Source: Musicola paradisiaca NCPPB 2511 (lineage in GTDB: Bacteria; Pseudomonadota; Gammaproteobacteria; Enterobacterales; Enterobacteriaceae). From it: 64,000 nt of DNA. The position numbers and the translations under genes are program-made. The notes below the pieces were generated by a model. The model did no database searches and was not told the DNA's origin. It was given only the letters and a program-made list of their open reading frames with translations. Position 1 is the stretch's first letter, and the number at the start of each line of letters is the position of its first letter. The DNA is taken from NCBI RefSeq assembly GCF_000400505.1, contig NZ_CM001857.1:2590708-2654707 (forward strand), given 5' to 3'. Below are positions 39,342 through 51,645 of this stretch, one piece after another.

Positions 39342-41792
39342 TTAAACCCGGGCGATATCGACCAGGTTGGTATGTTGCGGATTCCCCTTCGCCAGCGGCG
39401 ACGGCCGCAGCATCGTCAGGGTATTGATACAACCGCCCCGGTCGATACGGTCGGCAGCCATTTCCGCCTGATGCCAGGCTCCCTGCGGCATGGCGGTCAC
39501 ACCGGGAATAATGCGCGGCGTCACCTTCGCCTGTAGCCGTACCTCGCCACGGGCGTTGAAGACTTTGACCCAATCGCCGTTGCGGATACCGCGCGTGGCG
39601 GCATCCAATGGGTTCATCCAGATTTCCTGCGGGCAAGCCGCCTTGAGCAGCTCGATGTTGCCGTAAGTCGAATGGGTTCTGGCCTTATAATGGAAACCGA
39701 TCATCTGCAAGGGATAGCGCTGGCGCAGGGCATCGTCCCACCCCTCAGCGGTGGAGGCATACACCGGCAGCGGGCTGATGACGTCATCGGGTTTCAATTC
39801 CCAACTGGCGGCGACTTTCGCCAACGCCTCGGAGTAGATCTCAATTTTGCCTGACGGCGTTTTCAGCGGATTCTTCACCGGATCGTCGCGGAACGCTTTA
39901 TACGCCACATAATGCCCAGCCGGGTCTTTGCGTTTGTAGATGCCCATCGCCCGTAACGTTTCAAAATCCGGCAGCGTGGGATCTTTAGCCCGGGTTTTAT
40001 CGTACAGATACGTCAGCCATTGCCGCTGCGTCCGCCCTTCGGTGAAACGCTGATGGACATCCGGCCCCAACCGACGCGCGACCTCGCTGAGGATGTCGTA
40101 GATCGGACGTCGTTCATATTTGGCGCTGGTCGCCGGCTGGATGAAAATCAGGTAGCCCATATTCCCGGCGTAATCATTGGGGATGATGTCCTCCTGCTCG
40201 ATGGTCATCAGGTCAGGCAACAGGATGTCGGCATACTTCGCCGATGACGTCATGAAATTCTCGATGACGACGATTTTCTCGCACAGCGAGTCATCCTGCA
40301 GAATTTCATGAGTCCGGTTGATGTCCGAATGCTGGTTAACCAGACAATTGCCGGCATAGTTCCAGATAAACTTGATCGGCGTCGTCAGCTGTTCGCGCCC
40401 CTGAACGCCATCCCGCTTCGCCGTCATCTCCGTACCGCGCACGATGGCGTCCGTCCAGGTAAAGCAGGAGATTTTCGTTTTAACCGGGTTGCTCAGCACC
40501 GGCATCCGTTCCACTTCCAGCGTGTAGGTGGACTCCCGCGCGCCGCTGTTGCCGCCGTTGATCCCCACATTGCCCGTCAGGATCGGCAGCATCGCAATCG
40601 CCCGCGACGTCAACTCACCGTTCATCTGCCGCTGCGGGCCCCATCCCTGACAGATATACGCCGGTTTGGTACTGCCGATTTCCCGCGCCAGCTTGATGAT
40701 ACGATCCTGAGGAATGCCGGTAATGTCCGCCGCCCAGGCCGGTGTTTTGGCAATCCCGTCCGCCCCTTGCCCCAAAATATAAGCCTTATAGTGCCCGTTC
40801 GACGGCGCGCCGGCAGGCAGCGTCTTTTCGTCGTACCCCACGCAATAGGTATCCAAAAACGCCTGATCGACCAGATTTTCCGTGATCAACACATGGGCCA
40901 GCCCCGCCACCAATGCGGCGTCGGTTCCCGGCCGAATCGGGATCCATTCGTCCTCCCGCCCTGCGGCGGTATCGGTATAACGTGGGTCGATCACTACCAT
41001 CCGGGCGTTAGAACGCGCCCGCGCCTGCTCCAGGTAATAGGTGATGCCGCCCCCGCTCATCCGGGTTTCCGCCGGGTTATTACCAAACATCACCACCAGT
41101 TTGCTGTTTTCGATATCGGAGGTGCTGTTGCCCATATTGCTGCCGTAGGTATACGGCATGGCATAGGCGATCTGCGCGGTGCTGTAGGTTCCGTATTGCC
41201 CAAGGGAACCGCCATAGCAGTTCATCAACCGCGTCACCAACGACGCTGAAGGGGAAGAACGAGTGATGTTGCCGCCGACGATGCCGGAGCTGTAATTGAT
41301 ATACACCGATTCGTTGCCGTACTTCTCCACCACCTGTTTCAGGCTGCCGGCAATGTCATCCAGTACTTCGTCCCAACTGATACGTTTGAACTTTCCTTCG
41401 CCGCGCTTACCGACCCGTTTCATCGGGTATTTCAGCCGGTCGGGATGATTGATGCGCTGGCGGATGCTGCGCCCGCGCAGGCAGGCCCTGACCTGATGAT
41501 TTCCGTATTGATCGTCACCGGTGTTATCCGTCTCAACCCAGCGGATCACATCATCCTGCACATGGAAGCGCAGCGCACAGCGGCTGCCGCAATTGACCGA
41601 ACAGGCGCCCCATACCCTCTTATCCGCCGCCGGTTCTCCTGATAACGTCGCCGTTCCCGCCGCCATCAGGGACTGGTAAGGCAACAAGACTTGCCCGATC
41701 GCCGCAGACAGGCCGGTCAGCGCCGTTGATTTAATGAACGAACGTCTATCCATACCCTGTTGCAGCAGGTTATGCGTTATTTTCCCCGACAT
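39342..41792 (-). CDS. ynfE: YnfE-type selenate/DMSO reductase family catalytic subunit
   Basis: 816-codon-length (about 815-residue) molybdopterin oxidoreductase with a Tat leader (MDRRSFIKST, twin Arg 16-17), Fe-S motif SVNCGSRCALR, CLRGRS, and Mo ligand Ser204 in QYGTYSTAQ. Segments YSSGIVGGNITRSSPSAS, PYTYGSNMGNSTSDIENS and DLMTIEQEDIIPNDYAGN agree closely with E. coli YnfE, linked to selenate reduction. The open frame continues upstream to 41903; the ATG at 41792 has GGGAGAG before it and gives the right leader. It shares DmsB, C and D with the dmsA gene downstream, so the operon supplies two catalytic subunits for one membrane module. Confidence 0.93.
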   Translation of the reverse strand: MSGKITHNLLQQGMDRRSFIKSTALTGLSAAIGQVLLPYQSLMAAGTATLSGEPAADKRVWGACSVNCGSRCALRFHVQDDVIRWVETDNTGDDQYGNHQVRACLRGRSIRQRINHPDRLKYPMKRVGKRGEGKFKRISWDEVLDDIAGSLKQVVEKYGNESVYINYSSGIVGGNITRSSPSASLVTRLMNCYGGSLGQYGTYSTAQIAYAMPYTYGSNMGNSTSDIENSKLVVMFGNNPAETRMSGGGITYYLEQARARSNARMVVIDPRYTDTAAGREDEWIPIRPGTDAALVAGLAHVLITENLVDQAFLDTYCVGYDEKTLPAGAPSNGHYKAYILGQGADGIAKTPAWAADITGIPQDRIIKLAREIGSTKPAYICQGWGPQRQMNGELTSRAIAMLPILTGNVGINGGNSGARESTYTLEVERMPVLSNPVKTKISCFTWTDAIVRGTEMTAKRDGVQGREQLTTPIKFIWNYAGNCLVNQHSDINRTHEILQDDSLCEKIVVIENFMTSSAKYADILLPDLMTIEQEDIIPNDYAGNMGYLIFIQPATSAKYERRPIYDILSEVARRLGPDVHQRFTEGRTQRQWLTYLYDKTRAKDPTLPDFETLRAMGIYKRKDPAGHYVAYKAFRDDPVKNPLKTPSGKIEIYSEALAKVAASWELKPDDVISPLPVYASTAEGWDDALRQRYPLQMIGFHYKARTHSTYGNIELLKAACPQEIWMNPLDAATRGIRNGDWVKVFNARGEVRLQAKVTPRIIPGVTAMPQGAWHQAEMAADRIDRGGCINTLTMLRPSPLAKGNPQHTNLVDIARV

Positions 41793-41915
41793 CGTGCTCT
41801 CCCGAAAGCGGCAGAATACATTCAGGCGCGATGGCCAAATAGCGCGATCATTCTGGTAACGGATCGCCACAGACTTACCCGCCTGGCGCTGACTACTCTG
41901 CATATTTTTGAATAA

Positions 41916-41932
41916 CCTTATTACTAATAAGG
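41916..41932. promoter_or_regulatory. 17-bp perfect palindrome upstream of ynfE
   Basis: CCTTATTA-C-TAATAAGG, two 8-bp arms around one base, 124 bp before the ynfE start. The size and symmetry suit a dimeric repressor or activator operator. It is AT-rich with no T run after it, so it is not a terminator. Confidence 0.5.
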
Positions 41933-41957
41933 ATTATGCCGTTGGCATTTTGTTTTA

Positions 41958-41971
41958 TTGTTTAATATCAA
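41958..41971. promoter_or_regulatory. FNR-like site upstream of ynfE
   Basis: TTGTT-TAAT-ATCAA matches 9 of 10 positions of TTGAT-N4-ATCAA, 166 bp before the ynfE start. Anaerobic FNR activation of ynfEFGH is known in E. coli. Confidence 0.55.
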
Positions 41972-42242
41972 CAAAGTAACTATTAGCGTTATATACTTTT
42001 TAATACAACGAAGCCCATGCCTGACGCGGAAATTCACCCAAGCCGCCTGGTTGCTGGCGAGATTGATATGTTTCGTGACGACACGGTGCATGGATGTCAG
42101 CAGTAAACATCTGCTTTCATCGCGGGCGGATTTGACGCGGATCGCTGAAAGGGAACTAAACGCATTGGCTCGTCATGCGTCAGCATGGTTTTTGCGTTGC
42201 CCTGCGGGGGAAAAACGTCACGGCTTCCCTGAATGACGCCAG

Positions 42243-42269
42243 TAAAAAAGCGCCTCATGAGGCGCTTTT
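42243..42269 (-). terminator. Terminator of serS
   Basis: On the minus strand AAAAGCGCCTC-ATGA-GAGGCGCTTTTTT-type pairing (core GCGCCT/AGGCGC) with a T run, about 25 nt after the serS stop. The A tract on the other side makes it possibly bidirectional. Confidence 0.9.
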
Positions 42270-42292
42270 CACTGTGCGGACGCTGGCAGAAG

Positions 42293-43606
<1,314 letters not shown>

Positions 43607-43695
43607 TTATGAGTGGATAATCGATAATTACAGGGCGCCGGCCAACGACGCCATGCAGCAGAAAGTATCGCGTAAACCTTACCGCAACCCTTAAA

Positions 43696-45039
43696 TTAGC
43701 GGTAGCGTTTTGTCGGGCTATTTTGATCCTGTGCAGCAAGCCAGGCCAGCTTTTCGCCGATTTTGGCCTCTAACCCACGGGATGTCGGCTGATAATAGCG
43801 CGTTTCTGCCATTTCCGGCGGGAAGTAGACCTCCCCCGCCGCGTAAGCGTTGGTTTCATCATGGGCGTAACGATATTCAGCCCCCAGCCCCATCTCTTTC
43901 ATCAACGATGTCGGCGCATTGCGCAGATGGGCCGGAACATCGTAATCCGGTTTATCCTTCGCATCGCGCATGGCGGCCTTGAAGGCGGTGTACACCGCAT
44001 TACTTTTCGGTGCGCAGGCCAGATAAACAATCGCCTGCGCAATGGCCCGCTCGCCTTCGGCAGGCCCAACGCGGGTAAAGCAATCCCAGGCGGCGATCGC
44101 CACCTGCATAGCACGCGGATCGGCATTGCCCACATCTTCCGAGGCAATGGCCAGCAAACGACGCGCCACATACAGCGGATCGCCGCCGGCGGTGATAATG
44201 CGGGCATACCAATACAGCGCGGCATCCGGCGCAGAACCGCGCACCGATTTATGCACGGCGGAGATCAGATCGTAGTAACGGTCGCCTTTGTTATCGAAAC
44301 GGGCGCTGCGCTCGCCGGACACCGCTTTCAACAGCGCCGGCGTCAGGACACGCTGCCCGTCGGCGTCGACCTCGGCCATATCCGCCATCATTTCCAGCAG
44401 ATTCAGCGCCCGACGCGCGTCGCCGTTCACCAGTTCCGCTAACAGGCGGCGGGTCTCATCCGGCAGTACAATGTGTTGCCCGCCTAGCCCACGTTCGCGA
44501 TCAACCATCGCCTGCGCCAGCACCTGTTCAATATCGGCGGTATCCAGCGATTTCAACAGATAAACGCGCGCTCGCGAGAGCAACGCCGAGTTGAGTTCAA
44601 ATGAGGGGTTTTCCGTGGTGGCGCCGATAAACGTCACCGTTCCATCTTCGATATGGGGCAGAAAAGCATCCTGCTGGCTTTTGTTAAAACGGTGCACTTC
44701 ATCCACAAACAGAATGGTTCTGCGCCCGGCATTACGATTCTGGCGCGCCCGCTCGACCGCTTCTCGAATGTCCTTAATGCCGGACGTCACCGCCGAGATG
44801 CGTTCGACATCCGCCTCACCATAACGGCCAATCAATTCCGCCAGCGTGGTTTTGCCGGTGCCCGGCGGCCCCCACAAGATCATGGAGTGCAATTGCCCGG
44901 CCTCAATAGCGCGCGGCAACGGCTTGCCCGGCCCCAACAGATGTTGCTGACCGATGTATTGCGCCAGCGTGGTCGGCCGCATACGGGCGGCCAACGGCTG
45001 AAATTGATGACTGGAAAAATCGAGAGACAGATTGCTCAC
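43696..45039 (-). CDS. rarA: Replication-associated recombination protein RarA (MgsA)
   Basis: 447-residue AAA+ ATPase of the RarA/WRNIP1 family that acts at stalled forks and binds SSB. Walker [11 protein letters not shown], Walker [11 protein letters not shown], sensor 1 [10 protein letters not shown] and a C-terminal helical tetramerisation region ending NSPTKRYR. The start is GTG (45037-45039), giving [19 protein letters not shown] as in E. coli; the frame is open further upstream but overlaps lolA. Begins 7 nt after lolA, so the two are co-transcribed. Confidence 0.96.
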   Translation of the reverse strand: MSNLSLDFSSHQFQPLAARMRPTTLAQYIGQQHLLGPGKPLPRAIEAGQLHSMILWGPPGTGKTTLAELIGRYGEADVERISAVTSGIKDIREAVERARQNRNAGRRTILFVDEVHRFNKSQQDAFLPHIEDGTVTFIGATTENPSFELNSALLSRARVYLLKSLDTADIEQVLAQAMVDRERGLGGQHIVLPDETRRLLAELVNGDARRALNLLEMMADMAEVDADGQRVLTPALLKAVSGERSARFDNKGDRYYDLISAVHKSVRGSAPDAALYWYARIITAGGDPLYVARRLLAIASEDVGNADPRAMQVAIAAWDCFTRVGPAEGERAIAQAIVYLACAPKSNAVYTAFKAAMRDAKDKPDYDVPAHLRNAPTSLMKEMGLGAEYRYAHDETNAYAAGEVYFPPEMAETRYYQPTSRGLEAKIGEKLAWLAAQDQNSPTKRYR

Positions 45040-45046
45040 ACACGCC

Positions 45047-45661
45047 TCACTGACGTTGATCGTCCACCGTGACGTTTTTCGGCGGCGTAAAGTGGAATTT
45101 TGCTGAATCCACATCGCCATTTTGCTGATTTTTCAGCGTATAAACGCTACGTTGCCCATCCTGTTCGGTGGCGGTGAACCCCTTGATCGTCCCGTCGCCG
45201 GTGACACTGATGGCGAACTGTTTCAGATTGCCGCTGGCGGCACGCGGGACCAGCTGGAAATCGTCCCCGTTACGGGTCACGTTGTACTTGCTCCAGTCTT
45301 TCGGGTCGTTACGGGTAATCAGGATGAACGGTGTATTGCCTGTCGCGTCTTTCACCCAGGTCGCCGTTGCCTGCTCGACAAACGGATTATAGAACCACAG
45401 GGTTTTGCCATCGGACACCAGCAGACTTTCATCCGGCGCGGTGGTTTTCCAGTTGAACAGATTGGGACGTTTTACCCACAGCTCGCCTTGACCTTCCTGC
45501 ACGGTGCCGCCATCACTGCCGGACACTTTCTGGGTGAAACCGGCATGGAAACTGTTCACTTTGCTGAGGCGGCTCTGCAAATCGCCAGCGGCATCCGCCA
45601 ACGCCGCACCGGAAATCACGCTGCTCAACAGGCAACCGGCCATCAACCATTTCTTCAGCAT
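45047..45661 (-). CDS. lolA: Outer-membrane lipoprotein carrier protein LolA
   Basis: 204-residue periplasmic chaperone that takes lipoproteins from LolCDE to LolB. Sec signal peptide [19 protein letters not shown] ending ALA at 22, mature start [10 protein letters not shown]. The half-barrel segments [25 protein letters not shown] and [11 protein letters not shown] are conserved. Lies between ftsK (155 bp) and rarA (7 nt). Confidence 0.97.
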   Translation of the reverse strand: MLKKWLMAGCLLSSVISGAALADAAGDLQSRLSKVNSFHAGFTQKVSGSDGGTVQEGQGELWVKRPNLFNWKTTAPDESLLVSDGKTLWFYNPFVEQATATWVKDATGNTPFILITRNDPKDWSKYNVTRNGDDFQLVPRAASGNLKQFAISVTGDGTIKGFTATEQDGQRSVYTLKNQQNGDVDSAKFHFTPPKNVTVDDQRQ

Positions 45662-45816
45662 AGATAAAATCCTTTCATTTCATTGTTCTGACCACATGCA
45701 CGGCGGCCTGGGCCGCCGTTTCGATTGGGCGCTACTGTAGCCCAGACGCACCGTGCATGACAGACGAATTATCCGCTATTTTGCGCTTTTACGTTTCTTT
45801 TCACGGCCGCCCTCAC

Positions 45817-48800
45817 TCACTCCATCGACGGCGGCGCCAGCACTTCACGGTTGCCGTTATGCCCCGGACTGCTGACGATCCCCTGCATTTCCATCTGCTC
45901 GACGATACGCGCCGCCCGGTTGTAGCCGATGCGGAACTGGCGCTGCACGCCGGAGATGGAGGCGCGGCGTTTTTCCACCACGAAGGCCACCGCCTGGTCA
46001 AACAGCGGGTCAAGATCTTCATCGCCGTCAAAACCAAGGCCACCGCCCTCACCGTCATCATCGCCGCTGACGATATTGTCGATATATTGCGGCCGCCCAC
46101 GGGCCTTCCAGTCCTGCACTACCGCATGCACTTCCTGATCACGCACAAAGGCGCCGTGGACGCGCACCGGGATAGAAGAGTTCGGCGCCATATACAGCAT
46201 GTCGCCCATCCCCAGCAGCGACTCGGCCCCCCCCTGATCGAGGATGGTGCGAGAGTCTATTTTACTGGACACCGTAAAAGCGATGCGGGTCGGAATGTTG
46301 GCTTTGATAAGGCCGGTGATCACATCCACCGATGGACGCTGCGTCGCCAGCACCAGATGAATACCGGCGGCACGCGCTTTCTGCGCCAGGCGGGCAATCA
46401 GCTCTTCAACTTTCTTGCCCACCGCCATCATCAGATCAGCGAATTCGTCTACCATCACCACAATGTACGGCAGTTTCTCCAGTACCGGCGGTTGGGTATC
46501 CATGCCGTCGGTCGGTTTCCAGAACGGATCCGGCACCGGACGGCCCATCGCCTCCGCCTGCATAATCCGTTCGTTGTAGCCGCTCAGATTGCGCACACCC
46601 AACGCCGACATCAACTTGTAACGCCGCTCCATCTCACCGACGCACCAGCGCAAGGCGTTGGCGGCGTCTTTCATATCAGTCACCACTTCGGTCAACAGAT
46701 GCGGGATGCCCTCATAAACCGACAGCTCCAGCATTTTCGGATCGATCATAATGAACCGCACATCGTCCGGCGTAGACTTGTACAACATGCTGATAATCAT
46801 GGCATTGACGCCGACCGACTTACCGGAACCCGTGGTGCCCGCCACCAGCAGATGCGGCATTTTCGCCAAATCCGCCACGACCGGCGCACCCGCGATATCT
46901 TTGCCCAGCACTACCGCCAGCGGCGAAGGGTTATCACGAAACCGTTCGCAGTCCAGCACTTCCCGCAGGAATACGGTCTGCCGGTGCTGGTTAGGCAATT
47001 CAAGGCCGACATACGGTTTACCGGGGATAACTTCAACGATACGCACCGCCACCACCGACAGCGAACGCGCAAGGTCGCGCGCCAGGTTGGAAATACGCGC
47101 CGCCTTCACCCCCGGCGCTAAATCCAGCTCAAAACGGGTGATTACCGGCCCCGGCGAATAGTCGACCACCGATGCTTTAACGCGATAGTCGGCCAGACGC
47201 GCCTCAATCAGCCGCGCCATCTGCTCCAGTTCAAATTCATCCACCGGCGCATCGTTGACGGATGGCGGCGTCAGTAAATCCAGCGAAGGCAGCGGCGTCG
47301 TTGGCGTATGCAACGGCTGATCATTGCGCATCAGGAAGGGATGGATCAGGCTATTCATCAGCGACGATGCCGGCTTGTCTTCCGGTTGCGCATGCAATGC
47401 CGACGCCGCCGCTGAAACGGCAGGGGCAAACGGTGGAGCCTCGTTATCCGGTTCTTCCTGAGCAGGCAAGGTAAACAGCGGTTCGGCAGGGCCTTCATCC
47501 ACCAGATCGGCAAACGGCGATATCGCGAAGGCGCCGCGTGCATTCATGGTTGTTGCCGAAGACGGCTCATCCTCTACAGACGATTCCGGCGCAGAAGCAG
47601 CCACCGGCGGCGCCTGTCGCCACGCGGCCGTCGTCGTAACATCGCTAGCTAGCGGCGGCGTCTCGTCTTCGTAGCGAACCTTCTGCTGTTCGGCGAAATC
47701 GCGGGCCAGACGCGCCTGCATTAATGCATCCTCATCTTCCTCCGCTACCGCGTACTCTTCGCCATAACGGGTACGTTGTTGATCCATAAACGCTTGACGC
47801 AATTCGGCTTCCTGGATCAGTACCTGTTGTTCGTCATTATCCAACGGTTCGCCATCATCCAACGCGGGCTGGCTATCGAACATTCTGTCAGGCGCCACGG
47901 TTTCGGCGACTGACGAAACATCAGCGTCACGCGGCAGGTCGATTGAGGTTTCGTCCTGCGTTGCGTGGGTATGCCGTTCCGCCTCGCGCGCCTGCTGCTC
48001 TGCCAGACGCTGGGACGGTAGTTTGATACCGTAGGACGCCAATTCGCGGCGGGTAGGAATACGCACCGGATTTGGACGCGGCAACTCTGGCCCCATCCCC
48101 CGTTTCACCTGGGGATTTTCGTTTTCATCCGTTGTAAAGGCGGGGGTAAACAACGTATTGGTTTTCGGTGTCACCGCAGAATCCGGCTCAGGAACGGCAA
48201 AAGCGGGTGCCGCCGATGCAGCGACACGAGAGATGCGATCCTCAGGCTGCACGCTGAGCGGGTGCCAGTCTGCGACTTCATTGAACGATGGCGCAGGTTC
48301 ATTGAACGACGGCGCAGGCGGCTGCGCCGGCTCAGACGACGCTTTGGCGGCCAACGCCGCCGACACCACGGACGACACCGTATACGCCGGTTGCATCGAC
48401 GCGGACGGCGCAACCGATGCTGTGGCGGGCGATGGCGGTACCTCGGCTGAAGACGGCGCATCAGCCGGGCTCAGCGCCGAATCATGCGCGATGACTGGGA
48501 GCGGAACGTCCGGCCGCGGCGTGCTTTCATCGGGACGAGCCTTATTCTCCGTCTCCTGCGCTTGCACCGCTGCGGACGCCGCCGCGCCAATGCCGGGCGC
48601 AGAGAACAGTACATCATCGGTCTCGTCACGCCGGTCAGTCTCGGGTTCGTTGGCGTGAACAACATCGACCGTATCATCCGGCACCGCGTCGTCATCCGCT
48701 TCATCGTAATGATAGTCATCGTCGCGACGGCGGGTGGAAAAGAACGTGAGGCATCCCATGACCGCTACGCCAATCTTTTCGGCGATGGTCAACCACGACC

Positions 48801-49341
48801 AACCGGTGAATAACGTCAAGCCGGTCGCCCACACACACAGCAGGATCATGGTGGCGCCGATATTGTGAAATCGGGGGATCATTGAACTGCTGAGCAAACT
48901 GCCTAGCACGCCGCCGGAAGCAAAATAGTAGATGTCGTCGACGTTCAACGCGGCCAGCCCACAGGATGTCAGGATCAACGCCAATGTCCCGATAAGGCGC
49001 AGCGACAGGGTGAAATAATCAATGATGTGCTCATGACTACGTGACCGGTGAACCGCCCAGCACAGGGAGAGCATTATCGGCGGTATGGCATACGCCAGCA
49101 CGCCGAATATAAAGAATAAGGTATCCGCCAGCCAGGCGCCGGCCCCGCCGCCCAGGTTGTGAATCGGTTCATGCCAGGCCGTTTGCGACCAGCTGGGATC
49201 CGAGGGGCTGAAACTCAGCAGCGCGACCGCCAGATAAACGGCGAACAGCGCTGCCACGATAAGCATCGCTTCTAATAAGCGTCGACCCGCGCTGAGCGTT
49301 TTCAGCGTCACGTCTTTGTCTTCGGTGTATTCCTGGCTCAA
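45817..49341 (-). CDS. ftsK: DNA translocase FtsK
   Basis: About 1174-residue cell-division and chromosome-segregation protein. Four transmembrane helices (about 20-180), a long Ala/Pro/Ser/Glu-rich linker (about 200-680) and the motor: Walker [11 protein letters not shown], Walker [13 protein letters not shown], then the C-terminal gamma domain ([23 protein letters not shown]) that reads KOPS sites. I start at TTG (49339-49341): it has GGAG six bases upstream and gives [16 protein letters not shown], matching the E. coli start, whereas the more distant ATG at 49416 would add 25 unconserved residues. The linker is shorter than in E. coli (1329 residues) and lacks its QQPQQPV-type repeats. Confidence 0.95.
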   Translation of the reverse strand: MSQEYTEDKDVTLKTLSAGRRLLEAMLIVAALFAVYLAVALLSFSPSDPSWSQTAWHEPIHNLGGGAGAWLADTLFFIFGVLAYAIPPIMLSLCWAVHRSRSHEHIIDYFTLSLRLIGTLALILTSCGLAALNVDDIYYFASGGVLGSLLSSSMIPRFHNIGATMILLCVWATGLTLFTGWSWLTIAEKIGVAVMGCLTFFSTRRRDDDYHYDEADDDAVPDDTVDVVHANEPETDRRDETDDVLFSAPGIGAAASAAVQAQETENKARPDESTPRPDVPLPVIAHDSALSPADAPSSAEVPPSPATASVAPSASMQPAYTVSSVVSAALAAKASSEPAQPPAPSFNEPAPSFNEVADWHPLSVQPEDRISRVAASAAPAFAVPEPDSAVTPKTNTLFTPAFTTDENENPQVKRGMGPELPRPNPVRIPTRRELASYGIKLPSQRLAEQQAREAERHTHATQDETSIDLPRDADVSSVAETVAPDRMFDSQPALDDGEPLDNDEQQVLIQEAELRQAFMDQQRTRYGEEYAVAEEDEDALMQARLARDFAEQQKVRYEDETPPLASDVTTTAAWRQAPPVAASAPESSVEDEPSSATTMNARGAFAISPFADLVDEGPAEPLFTLPAQEEPDNEAPPFAPAVSAAASALHAQPEDKPASSLMNSLIHPFLMRNDQPLHTPTTPLPSLDLLTPPSVNDAPVDEFELEQMARLIEARLADYRVKASVVDYSPGPVITRFELDLAPGVKAARISNLARDLARSLSVVAVRIVEVIPGKPYVGLELPNQHRQTVFLREVLDCERFRDNPSPLAVVLGKDIAGAPVVADLAKMPHLLVAGTTGSGKSVGVNAMIISMLYKSTPDDVRFIMIDPKMLELSVYEGIPHLLTEVVTDMKDAANALRWCVGEMERRYKLMSALGVRNLSGYNERIMQAEAMGRPVPDPFWKPTDGMDTQPPVLEKLPYIVVMVDEFADLMMAVGKKVEELIARLAQKARAAGIHLVLATQRPSVDVITGLIKANIPTRIAFTVSSKIDSRTILDQGGAESLLGMGDMLYMAPNSSIPVRVHGAFVRDQEVHAVVQDWKARGRPQYIDNIVSGDDDGEGGGLGFDGDEDLDPLFDQAVAFVVEKRRASISGVQRQFRIGYNRAARIVEQMEMQGIVSSPGHNGNREVLAPPSME

Positions 49342-49456
49342 GCCAATCTCCAGGTTCCTGCAAATGTGCCATAACAAAGCGCCGAGGGTGCCCCGGCGCA
49401 TGCTGTATATATTCACAGGAGTGTAGCTAAATTTACCGGATTATGCATCCCTGCCG

Positions 49457-49951
49457 TCAGCGGGTTTTAATCACCAGCCGGTTACTCTGCTTCACTTCTT
49501 CCATCACCACATAGGTGCGGGTGTCGTTGACGCCCGGCAGGCGCAGCAGCGTTTCACCCAGCAACTTGCGGTAAGCTGACATATCCGGCACGCGGGTTTT
49601 GAGCAGATAGTCAAAATCACCGGAAACCAGATGACACTCCTGAATTTCTTCCAGCTTCTGCACGGCGGCATTGAACTGTTCAAACACATCCGGTGCGCCG
49701 CGGTTCAGCGTAATTTCCACAAACACCAACAATGATGCATCCAGATAATGCGGATTCAACAGTGCAGTGTAACCATTAATAAAGCCCTGCCGCTCCAGTC
49801 GACGAACACGCTCCAGACACGGGGTGGGTGAAAGACCAACCCGTTTGGAGAGCTCCACGTTGGAGATACGACCATCTTTTTGCAGTTCGTTCAGGATATT
49901 GCGATCAATGCGGTCAAGATCTTTTCCCGGACGTTTCTTCGTGTCTACCAT
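49457..49951 (-). CDS. lrp: Leucine-responsive regulatory protein Lrp
   Basis: 164-residue global regulator. AsnC/Lrp HTH at about 10-60 (ELQKDGRISNVELSKRVGLS, with recognition helix PTPCLERVRRLERQGF), then the RAM ligand-binding domain (CHLVSGDFDYLLK). Practically the enteric Lrp sequence. Divergent from trxB and 115 bp before ftsK, as in E. coli. Confidence 0.98.
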   Translation of the reverse strand: MVDTKKRPGKDLDRIDRNILNELQKDGRISNVELSKRVGLSPTPCLERVRRLERQGFINGYTALLNPHYLDASLLVFVEITLNRGAPDVFEQFNAAVQKLEEIQECHLVSGDFDYLLKTRVPDMSAYRKLLGETLLRLPGVNDTRTYVVMEEVKQSNRLVIKTR

Positions 49952-51421
<1,470 letters not shown>

Positions 51422-51645
51422 CCGCCCCCTCCCGGAGGCTCGTGCTTCCGGGATATCGCGCTCTCTGCTCTGCGTACTCTCCCGCAAAAATTGATCAACC
51501 CCCCTATCTGGCTTTGGCTTTTCTTTTGCAGTGACACGCTGTCGCGGTAACATGACGCCAACCTAACCGTTGCCAGCACTTTATGTTAACTGGCGGTTAT
51601 ATAAGCGTTATTTTTACGTAATTCACAGGAAGCGACTCTTTAGCG

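Larger units (their letters stand above)
41793..42242. promoter_or_regulatory. Control region upstream of ynfE
   Basis: About 450 bp with no supported gene between ynfE and the serS terminator. The half nearest ynfE is AT-rich and contains a 17-bp palindrome (41916-41932) and an FNR-like site (41958-41971). The serS-proximal half (42000-42240) shows nothing I can name. Confidence 0.6.

Noticed and set aside
41958-42236. 92-codon frame upstream of ynfE
   Set aside because: Begins at TTG inside the FNR-like site and shows no conserved features.
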